Part shown: piece by piece, positions 26,419-35,487 of the stretch
Position numbering within the stretch: the stretch's first letter is position 1
How the letters are laid out: each line of letters begins with the position of its first letter
Assembly: GCA_963665545.2 (NCBI GenBank)
Contig: CAXXKZ010000011.1
Coordinates: 744,001 to 808,000, forward strand
Length of the DNA: 64,000 bases
From: G963665545 sp963665545
GTDB lineage: Bacteria > Pseudomonadota > Gammaproteobacteria > Xanthomonadales > SZUA-36
Reading direction: 5' to 3'
Translations under genes and position numbers: made by a program
The notes under the pieces: model-generated
The model's database searches: none
What the model was told of the DNA's origin: nothing
What the model saw: only the letters and a program-made list of their open reading frames with translations

Positions 26419-26838
26419 CTACCATTCGCCCGTGTTTTCCATGGAGGCCCACGGCTCTGTTGGTGGCAGGGGTGCTCCGGATTGCAGCATTTCAATCGAG
26501 ATCCCGTCGGGAGATCTGACAAAGGCCATATAGCCGTCTCGCGGTGGCCTGTTAATGATGACGCCTGCGTCAATTAACGTCTGGCACTTGGCATAAATGT
26601 CATCGACCGAGTAAGCCAGGTGCCCAAAATTTCTGCCTGAATCGCAGTCTTCCTGATCCCAGTTATAGGTGAGTTCCACTTGCGCTGAGTGGTCTCCCGG
26701 TGCTGCAAGGAAAACCAACGTGAATCGGCCGGCCTCAAATTTTCTGCGGCTCACTTCTTCCAGGCCCAGCTTGTTGCAATAGAAGTCCAGTGACGCCTCG
26801 AGATCTGTCACCCTGACCATGGTGTGAAGATATTTCAT
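26419..26838 (-). CDS. VOC family protein, glyoxalase I-like
   Basis: A protein of 139 residues with two beta-alpha-beta-beta-beta units. Metal ligands expected for lactoylglutathione lyase are in place: His in LHTMVRVTD, Glu in VELTYNWD, His in FGHLAYSVDD and Glu in GISIEMLQ. It probably converts the methylglyoxal-glutathione adduct to lactoylglutathione. A C-terminal Pro/Trp tail extends past the usual end. Glutathione synthesis (gshB) is also in the window. Confidence 0.85.
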   Translation of the reverse strand: MKYLHTMVRVTDLEASLDFYCNKLGLEEVSRRKFEAGRFTLVFLAAPGDHSAQVELTYNWDQEDCDSGRNFGHLAYSVDDIYAKCQTLIDAGVIINRPPRDGYMAFVRSPDGISIEMLQSGAPLPPTEPWASMENTGEW

Positions 26839-26933
26839 TGGCTATCCTAAAAAGGCCTCCTTAAAATAGGCTCAATTGCCGTTCATCATGCTTGGACACA
26901 TTGTACCCGGCCCCTTTTTTGCAGGAAACCAAG

Positions 26934-27320
26934 ATGAGCAAGAACAAACCAACGCCGAGCGCAAAACTCATACGGGAAACCGCAGTTCTTCAGGTAAAGC
27001 TCCTGGCTGACGGCGCGCGCGATGCAGTATTGATCCCTCTTTCAATTATCGCCGCCCTGGTGGGTTTGGCCCGTCGCGGCGACGACCCCGACCGTGAATT
27101 CCGCAGTGTGATTAAATTGGGGCGTCGAACTGAGCGCTGGATTAACCTGTTCGGTCATCAACGGCCTTTGGGTAAAGCACATCCGGCAGGATCGCTGGAC
27201 ACCTTGCTCGAGCGAGTGGAAAAAGTGGTGATCGACCAATACAGCAGAGCCCACTCAACGGCAGAGGCCAGGGAAGCCATCTCCCGTGCATTGCGGCCGA
27301 CAGAAAATTCCGATCAGTAA
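26934..27320 (+). CDS. Conserved hypothetical protein
   Basis: Start chosen at 26934, eight bases after an AGGA site. The 128-residue protein has one amphipathic hydrophobic stretch (DAVLIPLSIIAALVGLARRG, about 30-49), a basic middle with a short RRTERWINLFGHQ, and a helical acidic end. I do not recognise the family. Its 3' end overlaps the opposite CBS gene by 7 bases. Confidence 0.5.
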   Translation: MSKNKPTPSAKLIRETAVLQVKLLADGARDAVLIPLSIIAALVGLARRGDDPDREFRSVIKLGRRTERWINLFGHQRPLGKAHPAGSLDTLLERVEKVVIDQYSRAHSTAEAREAISRALRPTENSDQ

Positions 27321-27748
27321 GAACCGGCAATATAGTGCGACAACTGCTCTACTTCGGCTTCTTTTTCATGCAACATTTGTTTCACCAGGTCGCCGAGCGA
27401 CACGATGCCTTGCATTTCGTTGTTCTGCTCAACAATCAAATGCCGGCAACGGCAGTCCGTCATGGTCTCCATGGCCGTGTCAGTGGAATCATCCACCGCG
27501 ACGGTAATGAGTGGTGATGACATAACGGAATCGATACGGGTATCACCCGAAGCACGCCCCTGCAGGACAATTTTTCTCAAGTAATCCCGCTCAGTGAAAA
27601 TGCCGACCGGACCGCTATCGTCGGCAACAACAATGGCACCGATATTGGCATCGGACATGATGCCGATTGCAGCCAGGACTGTGGTATCCGGACTGGTGGC
27701 AAGGACCGCGCCCCCTTTACGGTCCAGGATCTCTCTGATCATGGACAT
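27314..27748 (-). CDS. CBS domain-containing protein
   Basis: A protein of 144 residues made of two CBS motifs. The first contains IGIMSDANIGAIVVAD and GIFTERDYLRKIV; the second ETMTDCRCRHLIVEQ and GIVSLGDLVKQML. Such Bateman modules bind adenosine nucleotides (AMP, ATP, SAM) and act as cellular energy or redox sensors. No effector domain is attached, so the partner is unknown. Confidence 0.85.
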   Translation of the reverse strand: MSMIREILDRKGGAVLATSPDTTVLAAIGIMSDANIGAIVVADDSGPVGIFTERDYLRKIVLQGRASGDTRIDSVMSSPLITVAVDDSTDTAMETMTDCRCRHLIVEQNNEMQGIVSLGDLVKQMLHEKEAEVEQLSHYIAGSY

Positions 27749-27833
27749 AGTCTGTTATCTCTTTGACGCGTCTTGTAAAGTGTAAACCCTTGATGGACAA
27801 ATACAAAACCGCTCAGAGAGAAAATGATGCCGT

Positions 27834-28118
27834 TCAATCCCGCCGCTTCGAGATGACCGTATATTCCGCCTCGATAATTTCTCCGTCATTGCCGCGTACC
27901 CGGCCGGGGCCCGGTGTTTCCGCACGGCTGCCGCCGCGTTGACGGGCAAAGCGCGCGCGGATCCACAAACCCAGCGACAGCAATAGCCCCGCGCCGAGCA
28001 CAAAGGCCAGCACGATAAGACCGAAGAACACGGCCCCCACAAGGACAAGCACACCCACCCCTGCCGCCAGCAGTCGCGACAGGGGGTTGTCTGGACTGAG
28101 ATTAATATAATATGGCAT
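27834..28118 (-). CDS. Small membrane protein
   Basis: A protein of 94 residues. Residues 14-52 are strongly hydrophobic (two closely spaced helices or a hairpin), followed by RARFARQRGG and an acidic end DGEIIEAEYTVI, typical of short inner-membrane proteins with a cytoplasmic tail. No family recognised. It is divergent from the Rieske protein gene. Confidence 0.5.
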   Translation of the reverse strand: MPYYINLSPDNPLSRLLAAGVGVLVLVGAVFFGLIVLAFVLGAGLLLSLGLWIRARFARQRGGSRAETPGPGRVRGNDGEIIEAEYTVISKRRD

Positions 28119-28167
28119 TCAGTTTCACACTCTCTGAGCAAAGATTGGGACGGAATCCACCAACTCA

Positions 28168-28521
28168 ATGACGCATCGATTATGCAAGCTTGACGACATT
28201 GGCGAGAGGGGGAAAGAAATAGAGCTGTCTGCCCCCGGCGCTCCCTTGCGCCTGATGCTGTTCCGACGGGGCGCCGAAGTGCTTGCCTATCGCAACAGTT
28301 GTCCGCACCAGGGACGCAGCCTCAATTTCGCCCCGGACCGCTTCGCTTTCACCCCCCAGGGGTGGTTGATGTGCGCTCACCATGGCGCCTGCTTCGACCT
28401 GAACAGCGGCGTCTGCCTCCAAGGACCCTGCAAAGGGTCTTCGCTAACTGCGATCGGAGTCCACATTAAGGCAGACAGCATTTGGCTCGATGATGACGTC
28501 AACTGCCATACATCCAATTGA
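28168..28521 (+). CDS. Rieske [2Fe-2S] domain protein
   Basis: A protein of 117 residues that is a lone Rieske domain. The cluster motifs are NSCPHQGRSL (Cys-x-His) and CAHHGACFD (Cys-x-x-His). There is no membrane anchor or oxygenase domain, so it probably works as a soluble ferredoxin-like electron carrier. Its last 23 bases overlap the 3' end of the opposite SLC13 transporter gene. Confidence 0.85.
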   Translation: MTHRLCKLDDIGERGKEIELSAPGAPLRLMLFRRGAEVLAYRNSCPHQGRSLNFAPDRFAFTPQGWLMCAHHGACFDLNSGVCLQGPCKGSSLTAIGVHIKADSIWLDDDVNCHTSN

Positions 28522-30343
28522 GCATCGCCAACATGACAATAATGAATATGACGCTCATGCCGCTGCCGGCACGGATGAAATCCGCCACCCGATAGCCCCC
28601 CGGTCCCATAATGAGGGCGTTGACCTGGTGCGTGGGCAAGATAAAGGCGTTCGAAGTCGACAATGCAATGATCAATCCGTACATCGCCGGGTTGGCGCCG
28701 GTTGCCAGCGCAATACTCACCGCAATCGGCACCAGGATGGTCGTTGCGCCCACGTTGGACATCACCAGGCTGAAGACCGTTGCCAGCACCGCCAGGGCGA
28801 TCTGTATGGCCAGGTCAGGGACATCGCCGAGAATCACCATAATCTCTTGCGCGATCCAGGCAGCTGTGCCGGTGCGTTCCATCGCGTGACCCAGAGGGAT
28901 CAGGCTGGCCAGCAGGAACACGGTTTTCCAACTGACTGCCCGATACGCCTCATCCATGCTGAGCACGCCGGTCAGCACCATCCCAAGCGCCCCCACGAGC
29001 AAACATATGGACAGCTGATAATCGGTAAGAATGATCAGGCCGATCGAGATTGCAAAAAATACCAGGGCATGGGTCACCTTTTGAGGACGCTGCTCTTCCT
29101 TGGGGATCTCGGTTGCAACAATAAAATCGCGCTCGCGACCCACCGCCGACAAATCCCGCCAAGTGCTGTGGCTGACCAGGCAATCGCCGGTCTCGAGTAC
29201 GAGATTGCGCACGTCCGAGGTATTGATCTCACCGCGACGATTAATCGCCAGAACACTGATACCGTAGCGTTTGCGCAACCGGGCCTCGGCAATACTCTGC
29301 CCCACCAGCTTGGAACCTGGGGGAATAACGACCTCGGAAATTCCCGCCCGAGAGGCATTGAACAATCCTCCAAAGGTGCGCAACCGCGGCTGCACCCGGC
29401 ATTGATTTTCCAGCGCAAAGCGCCCGACCACGTCACGCGTCCCCATCACTCCAAGTATTGTTCCCACCCATATCATTTCGTCAGCCGGGGGCGCCAGTCT
29501 GGGTTCTTCCGTGTTGCGGATGGCCAGCAATATGGGCGCCCCTTCCATTCTCTCTGCGTCACTGATTTTCATGCCAACCAGCGGACTGTCCACAGTCACC
29601 AGCAACTCGAACACGTCACCCTTGATGCCATAGACGTCAGCAAAATAGGATTTGGTCCTGGACGGGCCTGCGGTCGCTTTTTCCCTGGGTTTGGGCAGCA
29701 GAAATTTGCCGCCTACCAGGAAATAGATGATGCCTGAGGCGAGCAGGCCCAAGCCGATTGGCGTGACATCAAACAGGTCGAATCGCTGCAGGGTTTCGGC
29801 GCCTGGTGGCAGTGAAGCATTGGCATTATCGAGCAGATCATTGAGCAGAATGAGCGGCGAAGACCCAACCATGGTCAGGGTGCCGCCCAAAATCGCGCAA
29901 AACCCCATGGGCAAGAGCAAATTAGACAGAGGAATTTGAGCGCGCGCGGATATTCGCGAGATCACTGGCATGAAAAGGGCAGTCGCACCTACGTTTTGCA
30001 TCAGCCCGGAAATCAATCCGACTGTTACCGACACCAGTGGGCCGATACGGCTTGCAGTCTTGCCGCCGACCTTGAGGATATAAGCGGCCACCACTGTCAT
30101 CACGCCGGTTCTATCGAGCCCTGCCCCCAAGATCATGACCGCAATAATCGAAATTACGGCATTGGAAGCAAATCCGTCAAACAGGTCAGCCGCGGGCACA
30201 AGGCCCAACAGACCGACGACGACCATCACCAAAATTGCCGCAATGTCCACACGTACCAATTCGGACACAAACAGGCCGATCGTGGCCGACAGAACGACCA
30301 GCACCAGCATCATTTCACCAGTGAGTGTCAGGCCATATTCCAT
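28499..30343 (-). CDS. SLC13-family permease with two RCK_C (TrkA-C) domains
   Basis: An inner membrane protein of 614 residues. Each half has the DASS/SLC13 hairpin and motif (NVGATALFMPV, then NVGATTILVPIA; TMVGSSPLIL and ALSTSNAFILPTHQVNALI). Between the halves, residues about 240-410 form two RCK_C domains (for example SPLVGMKISDAERMEGAPILLAIR and SKLVGQSIAEARLRKRYGISVLAI), as in the sulfate and anion permeases of this family. The cargo may be sulfate or a dicarboxylate; not determined. Confidence 0.85.
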   Translation of the reverse strand: MEYGLTLTGEMMLVLVVLSATIGLFVSELVRVDIAAILVMVVVGLLGLVPAADLFDGFASNAVISIIAVMILGAGLDRTGVMTVVAAYILKVGGKTASRIGPLVSVTVGLISGLMQNVGATALFMPVISRISARAQIPLSNLLLPMGFCAILGGTLTMVGSSPLILLNDLLDNANASLPPGAETLQRFDLFDVTPIGLGLLASGIIYFLVGGKFLLPKPREKATAGPSRTKSYFADVYGIKGDVFELLVTVDSPLVGMKISDAERMEGAPILLAIRNTEEPRLAPPADEMIWVGTILGVMGTRDVVGRFALENQCRVQPRLRTFGGLFNASRAGISEVVIPPGSKLVGQSIAEARLRKRYGISVLAINRRGEINTSDVRNLVLETGDCLVSHSTWRDLSAVGRERDFIVATEIPKEEQRPQKVTHALVFFAISIGLIILTDYQLSICLLVGALGMVLTGVLSMDEAYRAVSWKTVFLLASLIPLGHAMERTGTAAWIAQEIMVILGDVPDLAIQIALAVLATVFSLVMSNVGATTILVPIAVSIALATGANPAMYGLIIALSTSNAFILPTHQVNALIMGPGGYRVADFIRAGSGMSVIFIIVMLAMLNWMYGS

Positions 30344-30424
30344 GTTATGTTCGCTTGATTACCCCTGCCCAATCGCAGCTTATCCTAACGCCTGATGCGG
30401 CAAGGCACCATCACCGTTGTGAAA

Positions 30425-31147
30425 TCATTTCGCAGTGCGGCGAAACAGCAGGTCAAACACCTCATGTCCCAGGCGTTGACCACGCTTCTCATACTTGGTC
30501 TGGGGACGCCAGTCCGGCCGGAGACAATAATCGCCCGAGGTGGCCAGGTTTTCAAAATCTGCCCGATCCGACAGCAATTTCAACATGCGCTCGGCGTAGG
30601 GTTGCCAGTCAGTCGCCAGATGCAGTATGGCATCCTCTTTCATCCGTGCGCTCAACGTGTCGAGGAATGATTGGTGCACGATGCGCCGCTTGTGGTGACG
30701 CTTTTTTGGCCAGGGATCCGGAAAAAATAGCCGCACGCCACTCAAGGATAGCAAAGGAATCCGACGCTCCAGAAATTCCACTGCGTCACCACAATACACC
30801 TTGGTATTGCTGACACCCTGCACGCTCAGTTCAATCAACAGTCGCCCGACGCCAGGTTTGTGCACTTCCACGGCGACAAAATTCTCGCCCGGGGCGGCAG
30901 CGGCCATTCGCCAGGTGGCTTCGCCATCCCCAAATCCGATTTCAACCACAACAGGCGCCGATCTGCCGAACAAGCCGTTTAGGTCAAGCAGATCATCGCC
31001 GGGATCAATGCCATAGTGGGGCCACAGAGTCGCGAGCGCGCGTTGCTGCGCGCCGGTCAGGCGACCTCCGCGCAGAACAAAACTGCGCACCGGGCGTCTG
31101 CGGGGAAATTGTTCCGACTTCTCATTCATTTGCGTCAGGCCTGGCAC
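30425..31147 (-). CDS. trmB: tRNA (guanine-N7-)-methyltransferase
   Basis: A protein of 240 residues. The SAM site is VVEIGFGDGEATWRMA, and the family signature FFPDPWPKKRHHKRRIV (with the catalytic Asp) is present, as is the C-terminal TKYEKRGQRLGHEVFDL. It methylates G46 of tRNA using SAM made by MetK. It stands between the SLC13 gene (same strand) and yqgE (divergent). Confidence 0.95.
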   Translation of the reverse strand: MPGLTQMNEKSEQFPRRRPVRSFVLRGGRLTGAQQRALATLWPHYGIDPGDDLLDLNGLFGRSAPVVVEIGFGDGEATWRMAAAAPGENFVAVEVHKPGVGRLLIELSVQGVSNTKVYCGDAVEFLERRIPLLSLSGVRLFFPDPWPKKRHHKRRIVHQSFLDTLSARMKEDAILHLATDWQPYAERMLKLLSDRADFENLATSGDYCLRPDWRPQTKYEKRGQRLGHEVFDLLFRRTAK

Positions 31148-31281
31148 TCCTGCTGTTCAGTGTCTGTGACCAGCGCTGAACCGTAGAAGCCACAGGCAAT
31201 TATTGCATGCCGTTCAGTGCCACCTTGGCCGACAACGCGTCAGGCTTGAAAAATTCGTCCAAAAAGCCCACTCTGAGGGTC

Positions 31282-31863
31282 ATGGCCCGGTTACAGGAAA
31301 CCGTTCACAGCGGGTATCTTTCGCAACAGATGCTGATTGCGATGCCCGGTATGCTCGATAACAATTTTGCCGGCAGCGTCACACTGCTGTGCCAGCACAA
31401 CGACAATGGGGCGATCGGCATTACCATTAACCGCCAGTCGGACTTCTCGTTGGGAGAGATTCTCGCCCAATTGCATATTGATTGTACGGACGAATCGATT
31501 CGCGACATGCCGGTGCTCGAAGGAGGGCCGGTGGCGCCCGACCGTGGGTTTGTCCTCCACAGCCCGCAAAAAGGATTCGAATCTTCGATGCCGGTGAGTC
31601 CCGAAATCATGGTCACTACTTCGCGCGATGCGCTGGCGGCTATCGCTCAGGGCAAGGGCCCAGCCAAGTTTGTGGTTGCTCTGGGTTACGCCGGCTGGAC
31701 GCAAGGGCAATTGGAGTGGGAAATGCGCGCCAACGCCTGGCTGTCGGTGGGGGCGGACAGCGATATCGTTTTCGATATGCCCCTCACTACCCGGTTTGAA
31801 GGGGCCCTTGATCGATTGGGCATCAAGGTTGACCGATTGCATCGGGAAGGTGGACATGCCTGA
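31282..31863 (+). CDS. yqgE: YqgE/AlgH family protein
   Basis: The start at 31282 gives a protein of 193 residues beginning near SGYLSQQMLIAMPGM, the conserved YqgE opening; a frame 25 codons longer exists. NDNGAIGITINRQ and GGPVAPDRGFVLH are family marks. The molecular role is unknown. The gene overlaps ruvX by 8 bases, the standard order in gammaproteobacteria. Confidence 0.9.
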   Translation: MARLQETVHSGYLSQQMLIAMPGMLDNNFAGSVTLLCQHNDNGAIGITINRQSDFSLGEILAQLHIDCTDESIRDMPVLEGGPVAPDRGFVLHSPQKGFESSMPVSPEIMVTTSRDALAAIAQGKGPAKFVVALGYAGWTQGQLEWEMRANAWLSVGADSDIVFDMPLTTRFEGALDRLGIKVDRLHREGGHA

Positions 31864-32302
31864 GGCCGCGACTTTGAGCGGTCACGTACTTGGGTTTGAC
31901 TTTGGAACGCGCCGGATTGGGGTGGCGGTAGGCCAATCGACCACTTGCACTGCCAGCAGCCTGGTAACCCTGAGACACAAAAATTCTCCACCATGGGCAG
32001 AAATCGAAGCACTGGTCAGTGAATGGCGCCCTGCGCTGTTCGTAGTTGGATTGCCTTTGGCCCAGGACGGCAGCGAAACCGACATGTCGCGCACCGCCAG
32101 ATCTTTTGGTGCGGCGTTAAAGGCACGTCATGGCATCGAGGTGCACTACTCCGACGAGCGTCTGACCTCGATTGCGGCCGAGTCCTACTTCGCGTCGCTA
32201 AGAGCGGCTGGCCACGCCCGCCGCAAGCAATCCAAAGACCTCGATTCCCTGGCTGCCCGATTCATTCTTGAAAACTGGTTACAATCAGGGACGAATGGCT
32301 GA
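31856..32302 (+). CDS. ruvX: Holliday junction resolvase-like protein RuvX (YqgF)
   Basis: A protein of 148 residues with an RNase H-like fold: GFDFGTRRIGVAVG (first acidic residue), FVVGLPLAQDGSETDMS, and YSDERLTSIAAE (catalytic Asp-Glu). It is thought to help mature the 16S rRNA 5' end. Its ATG overlaps the yqgE stop, so translation is coupled. Confidence 0.9.
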   Translation: MPEAATLSGHVLGFDFGTRRIGVAVGQSTTCTASSLVTLRHKNSPPWAEIEALVSEWRPALFVVGLPLAQDGSETDMSRTARSFGAALKARHGIEVHYSDERLTSIAAESYFASLRAAGHARRKQSKDLDSLAARFILENWLQSGTNG

Positions 32303-32337
32303 GGCAGATCGGAGCCCAAAATGAGCAGTCCCATGTC

Positions 32338-33273
32338 ATGAACGAGCCCCTGGTTCATTTCACAGATACGCAATCCTGCAGCCTGAATCAGCTTGAGTCG
32401 ATCCTGTCCCGTGGGGCGCAGATTGCCGCCGACCCATCGAGATTTAGAAACTGCCTGTCAGGCGGCTTGCTGATCAACCTTTTCTACGAGCCCAGCACTC
32501 GAACCCGCGTGTCCTTCGAAGCGGCTGCAAAGCGCCTGGGCATGCATGTCATCAACGTCGCCGCCAGTGGCAGTTCGGTTGAGAAAGGCGAGTCGCTGGC
32601 CGACACCTTCTATACCCTCCAGGCGATGCAACCGGATTGTATTGTCGTGCGCCACCCCGACGAAGGAAACGCCGATCACCTGGCGAGGCTGGCTGAACCG
32701 GGCGTTCACGTGATCAATGCCGGCGACGGCATAGCGGCTCACCCCACCCAGGCTTTGCTCGATGCGCTGACGCTGAGGCAGCACTTCGCAGAAATCAGCC
32801 CGCTAACGATTGCCCTGGCCGGTGATATCCGGCATTCACGTGTCGCCAGGTCAACGATTGCGCTGCTGGCCAGGCTGGGTGTAAGGCGGCTGCGCCTCTG
32901 TGGGCCGCTGGATTTTATGCCCGGCATTGAATGGTTGACCCGATTGGGGCCGGGGGTGGATGTCTTTAACGACCTTGATCGGGCGATTGAGGGCGCCAAC
33001 GTCATTATGATGTTGCGCATTCAGCGCGAGAGGATCACCGGCCTGAAAATTCCAGACCCGGCTGACTACCATCGCGAATGGGGTCTGACCCAGGAGCGGC
33101 TGGCGCGTGCGGCACCAAACTGTCGCGTATTGCACCCAGGGCCAATGAATCGCGGCGTCGAAATCGCTTCGGAAGTAGCCGATGGACCACAATCACTAAT
33201 TCGGGCCCAAGTGCAAAATGGCCTGAACGCCCGCATGTCGCTGATTCTTGAACTCTGCGGCCCCGCCCTGTAA
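32338..33273 (+). CDS. pyrB: Aspartate carbamoyltransferase catalytic chain
   Basis: A protein of 311 residues. FYEPSTRTRVSFEAAAKRLG holds the carbamoyl-phosphate site Ser-Thr-Arg-Thr-Arg, and INAGDGIAAHPTQALLD the His-Pro-x-Gln loop. VLHPGPMNRGVEI supplies the aspartate-site region. It starts pyrimidine synthesis. In Pseudomonas-type genomes pyrR precedes and a pyrC-like gene follows; both are missing here. Confidence 0.95.
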   Translation: MNEPLVHFTDTQSCSLNQLESILSRGAQIAADPSRFRNCLSGGLLINLFYEPSTRTRVSFEAAAKRLGMHVINVAASGSSVEKGESLADTFYTLQAMQPDCIVVRHPDEGNADHLARLAEPGVHVINAGDGIAAHPTQALLDALTLRQHFAEISPLTIALAGDIRHSRVARSTIALLARLGVRRLRLCGPLDFMPGIEWLTRLGPGVDVFNDLDRAIEGANVIMMLRIQRERITGLKIPDPADYHREWGLTQERLARAAPNCRVLHPGPMNRGVEIASEVADGPQSLIRAQVQNGLNARMSLILELCGPAL

Positions 33274-33283
33274 ACCCGGCACC

Positions 33284-33784
33284 ATGCTAGAGGGCTTTCC
33301 ACCCATAAGCAGGCCAGACGCGCGCACGCTGATATTGGGCAGCATGCCCAGCATGTCCTCGCTGCGAATGGGCAGGTACTACGCCCACCCGCGCAATTGT
33401 TTCTGGCCAATTATTTCTGACCTGCTGGGTCTGGTGAATCCACCCTACGACGACCAGATTAACGCAGCGAAGGAGGCCGGGCTGGCAATATGGGATGTGT
33501 TACGAGCCTGCGAGCGCCCCGGGAGCCTTGATTCCGCCATTGAGTCAACAACTATGGTGCCCAACGATTTCGTGGCATTTTTCTCTGCCCATGGTCATAT
33601 TGATCGTATTTTCTTCAACGGAGCAAAAGCAGAATCCGTCTACCTCAAAGCCGTTCGTCCACTATTGCCAAGCGCCACCCGGCGCCTGGCCTGCCACAGA
33701 CTTCCTTCAACCAGTCCGGCCCATGCCAGTATGAATTATGAACAGAAACGGTGCGCCTGGGCGGCCGTGGTTGACCTGCGTTGA
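33284..33784 (+). CDS. DNA-deoxyinosine glycosylase (UDG superfamily, family 6-like)
   Basis: The start at 33284 yields a 166-residue protein. LILGSMPSMSS and YYAHPRNCFWP match the hypoxanthine-DNA glycosylase group of the uracil-DNA glycosylase superfamily; LPSTSPAHA is the C-terminal substrate loop. It should remove deaminated bases (hypoxanthine, uracil) from DNA. It follows pyrB after 10 bases and precedes the LOG-type gene, so all three are probably co-transcribed. Confidence 0.8.
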   Translation: MLEGFPPISRPDARTLILGSMPSMSSLRMGRYYAHPRNCFWPIISDLLGLVNPPYDDQINAAKEAGLAIWDVLRACERPGSLDSAIESTTMVPNDFVAFFSAHGHIDRIFFNGAKAESVYLKAVRPLLPSATRRLACHRLPSTSPAHASMNYEQKRCAWAAVVDLR

Positions 33785-33792
33785 GCGCGCCA

Positions 33793-34374
33793 ATGAAACG
33801 CATCTGCGTATATTGTGGCTCCAATCCCGGCAAGCTCGAGGACTACGTCCGGGCAGCCCGAATCTTGGGTTCCGCAATGGCCGCCCGAGGGATCGGACTT
33901 GTCTACGGCGGCGCCAGCATCGGCGTTATGGGTGCGATTGCGGACGCCGCACTGTCCGGGGGCGCCGAGGTCATTGGCGTGATTCCGGAAGCCCTCGCCA
34001 CGCGCGAAGTTTCGCACGCTGGCCTGAGCCAGCTCCATGTCGTGCAGTCCATGCATGAGCGAAAGGCGCTGATGGCGGACTTGTCTGATGGATTCATCGC
34101 CCTACCCGGGGGCTGGGGAACCTTCGAGGAAATATTCGAGGCACTCACCTGGGCCCAGTTGGGCTTTCACGCCAAGCCCTGCGGCCTACTGAATGTGCGG
34201 GGTTACTATGATTACCTGGATGCTTTTCTCAACCACGCCATTGAGCAGCAATTTGTAAAAGAGGCCTGCCGGCCTATGATCTTGATCGATGCGGACACCG
34301 ACGCTTTACTCAATCGTTTCGCCTGCTACCAGGCGCCGGTTGTCAGAAAATGGATTGGCAAGGGCGAGACATGA
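33793..34374 (+). CDS. LOG family protein (nucleoside 5'-monophosphate phosphoribohydrolase)
   Basis: A protein of 193 residues with ICVYCGSNPG at the start and the double motif HERKALMADLSDGFI ... LPGGWGTFEEIFE (Pro-Gly-Gly-x-Gly-Thr-x-x-Glu) of the Lonely Guy family. These enzymes release a base from nucleoside monophosphates (cytokinin or purine nucleotides). I use the ATG at 33793; a TTG four codons earlier overlaps the previous stop. Confidence 0.9.
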   Translation: MKRICVYCGSNPGKLEDYVRAARILGSAMAARGIGLVYGGASIGVMGAIADAALSGGAEVIGVIPEALATREVSHAGLSQLHVVQSMHERKALMADLSDGFIALPGGWGTFEEIFEALTWAQLGFHAKPCGLLNVRGYYDYLDAFLNHAIEQQFVKEACRPMILIDADTDALLNRFACYQAPVVRKWIGKGET

Positions 34375-34376
34375 TG

Positions 34377-34618
34377 AAGGGCGAGACTCCGGCCGCAGGC
34401 TGGGCTCGGCGCTCATCGGGCACTTCTCCGCCTGCGGCGAAACCGTACCCTTCTCGTCTGCCGGCCATGCCAAGCAAAGCTTGGCTAAATAAAGTGCCGT
34501 CGGGCGCAGGCCCGAGGAGCCGCACGTTTTGCCTGCAGGGCAAAGAGTAAGGTGACGAAGCCGTCCGCGCGTGCAGCCGGCTTTCGCCGCAGGCGAATGA
34601 AGGGAAGCGAGTCTCCTT
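34377..34618 (-). repeat. Interspersed GC-rich intergenic repeat, copy C
   Basis: Read on the minus strand it opens AAGGAGACTCGCTTCCCT, then cgcctgcggcgaaagccgg, then GACTTCGTCACCTTACT-like and GTGCGGCTCCTCGGGCCTGCGC segments, all matching copy B at 51313-51519. The distal part (gggcacttctccgcctgcggc on the + strand) matches copy A at 15562-15724. It fills the gap between two converging genes and its edge touches the tonB stop codon. Confidence 0.8.
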
Positions 34619-35478
34619 CAATTGACCCCGAAGGCCGCCTCGAAGCGCCAAGTTCGGGTGATGTGAAGTATGTCCACCGTTTCTCGAATGTTGTCGGACA
34701 AGGCCGAGTATGGGCCGGCCAGTTTAACGATATCAACAGCTGCATCATCAATGGCCCGGATGCCCGAGCTGCGCATGATTTCCACACTCTCAACAGTTCC
34801 ATTCCAGTCTATTCCCACCGTCAGCACCAGATCACCGTGTAATTTCTGTTGGCGTAGCTTGGTCGGGTAATTTAGATTACCAACTCGCTCGACCTTTGCC
34901 ACCCAGGCACTCATATAACTGGCAAATTTATAAGATCGCGTATTGGCGGAAATAAACTCGCGGCGCGGCAGTTGTGACTGGTCCTGGGTATTGCGGTTGA
35001 AGTCGGGCTGCAAGCTTGCCATCTCCATTGATTGCCGCAGCAGCTGGGCAGCACTGGGCAGAGGTGTTTCGGTTTGCTCCACCTGGTTGTCCTCCACCGG
35101 GAGGTCAGCGGTTTCAGACTCCACGACAATCAATTCTCTCGACTCGAATTCCGGCTGGGGCAGTGCCGGGGTGCTCGGCGCCGGGGCGTCGCCTTCCTGT
35201 ACTGTGGGGTATTCACCGGACTGGCGTTGGGATGGTGCCGACTTCTCTTCGGCATCGCCGCCGCCGCGCTGGGAAACCTGGGCCAGGTAATCCGGATCCT
35301 CTGGTTCGGTTTCCGAGCGCCAGTTGACCAGCACAATTTCCAGCGTCTCGACCAAATGATCGGGCGGTTTCAGGCTGAACCCAAAAGTGACACCAAGCAA
35401 TACCAGAGCATGCACGCTGATAGCCAGCATCAGGCACATTGAAAAACGATCATTGAACAATTCGTGGCGTGAAATCAC
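34618..35478 (-). CDS. tonB: TonB-family energy transducer
   Basis: A protein of 286 residues with an N-terminal membrane anchor (FSMCLMLAISVHALVLLGVTF), an acidic and Pro/Gln-rich periplasmic spacer, and a C-terminal TonB domain (about 200-286) with NLNYPTKLRQQKLHGDLVL and VEIMRSSGIRAIDDAAV. It would pass proton-motive energy to outer membrane receptors. The spacer is more acidic and less Pro-Lys rich than in E. coli TonB. Gene order gshB-tonB follows the Pseudomonas pattern. No exbB or exbD gene is nearby. Confidence 0.85.
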   Translation of the reverse strand: MISRHELFNDRFSMCLMLAISVHALVLLGVTFGFSLKPPDHLVETLEIVLVNWRSETEPEDPDYLAQVSQRGGGDAEEKSAPSQRQSGEYPTVQEGDAPAPSTPALPQPEFESRELIVVESETADLPVEDNQVEQTETPLPSAAQLLRQSMEMASLQPDFNRNTQDQSQLPRREFISANTRSYKFASYMSAWVAKVERVGNLNYPTKLRQQKLHGDLVLTVGIDWNGTVESVEIMRSSGIRAIDDAAVDIVKLAGPYSALSDNIRETVDILHITRTWRFEAAFGVN

Positions 35479-35487
35479 GGTTTTATT

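Noticed and set aside
28490..29737. 415-codon + strand ORF opposite the SLC13 gene
   Set aside because: Rich in His, Gln and Arg, as expected from the complement of a membrane protein gene; the opposite strand has clear SLC13 and RCK_C motifs.
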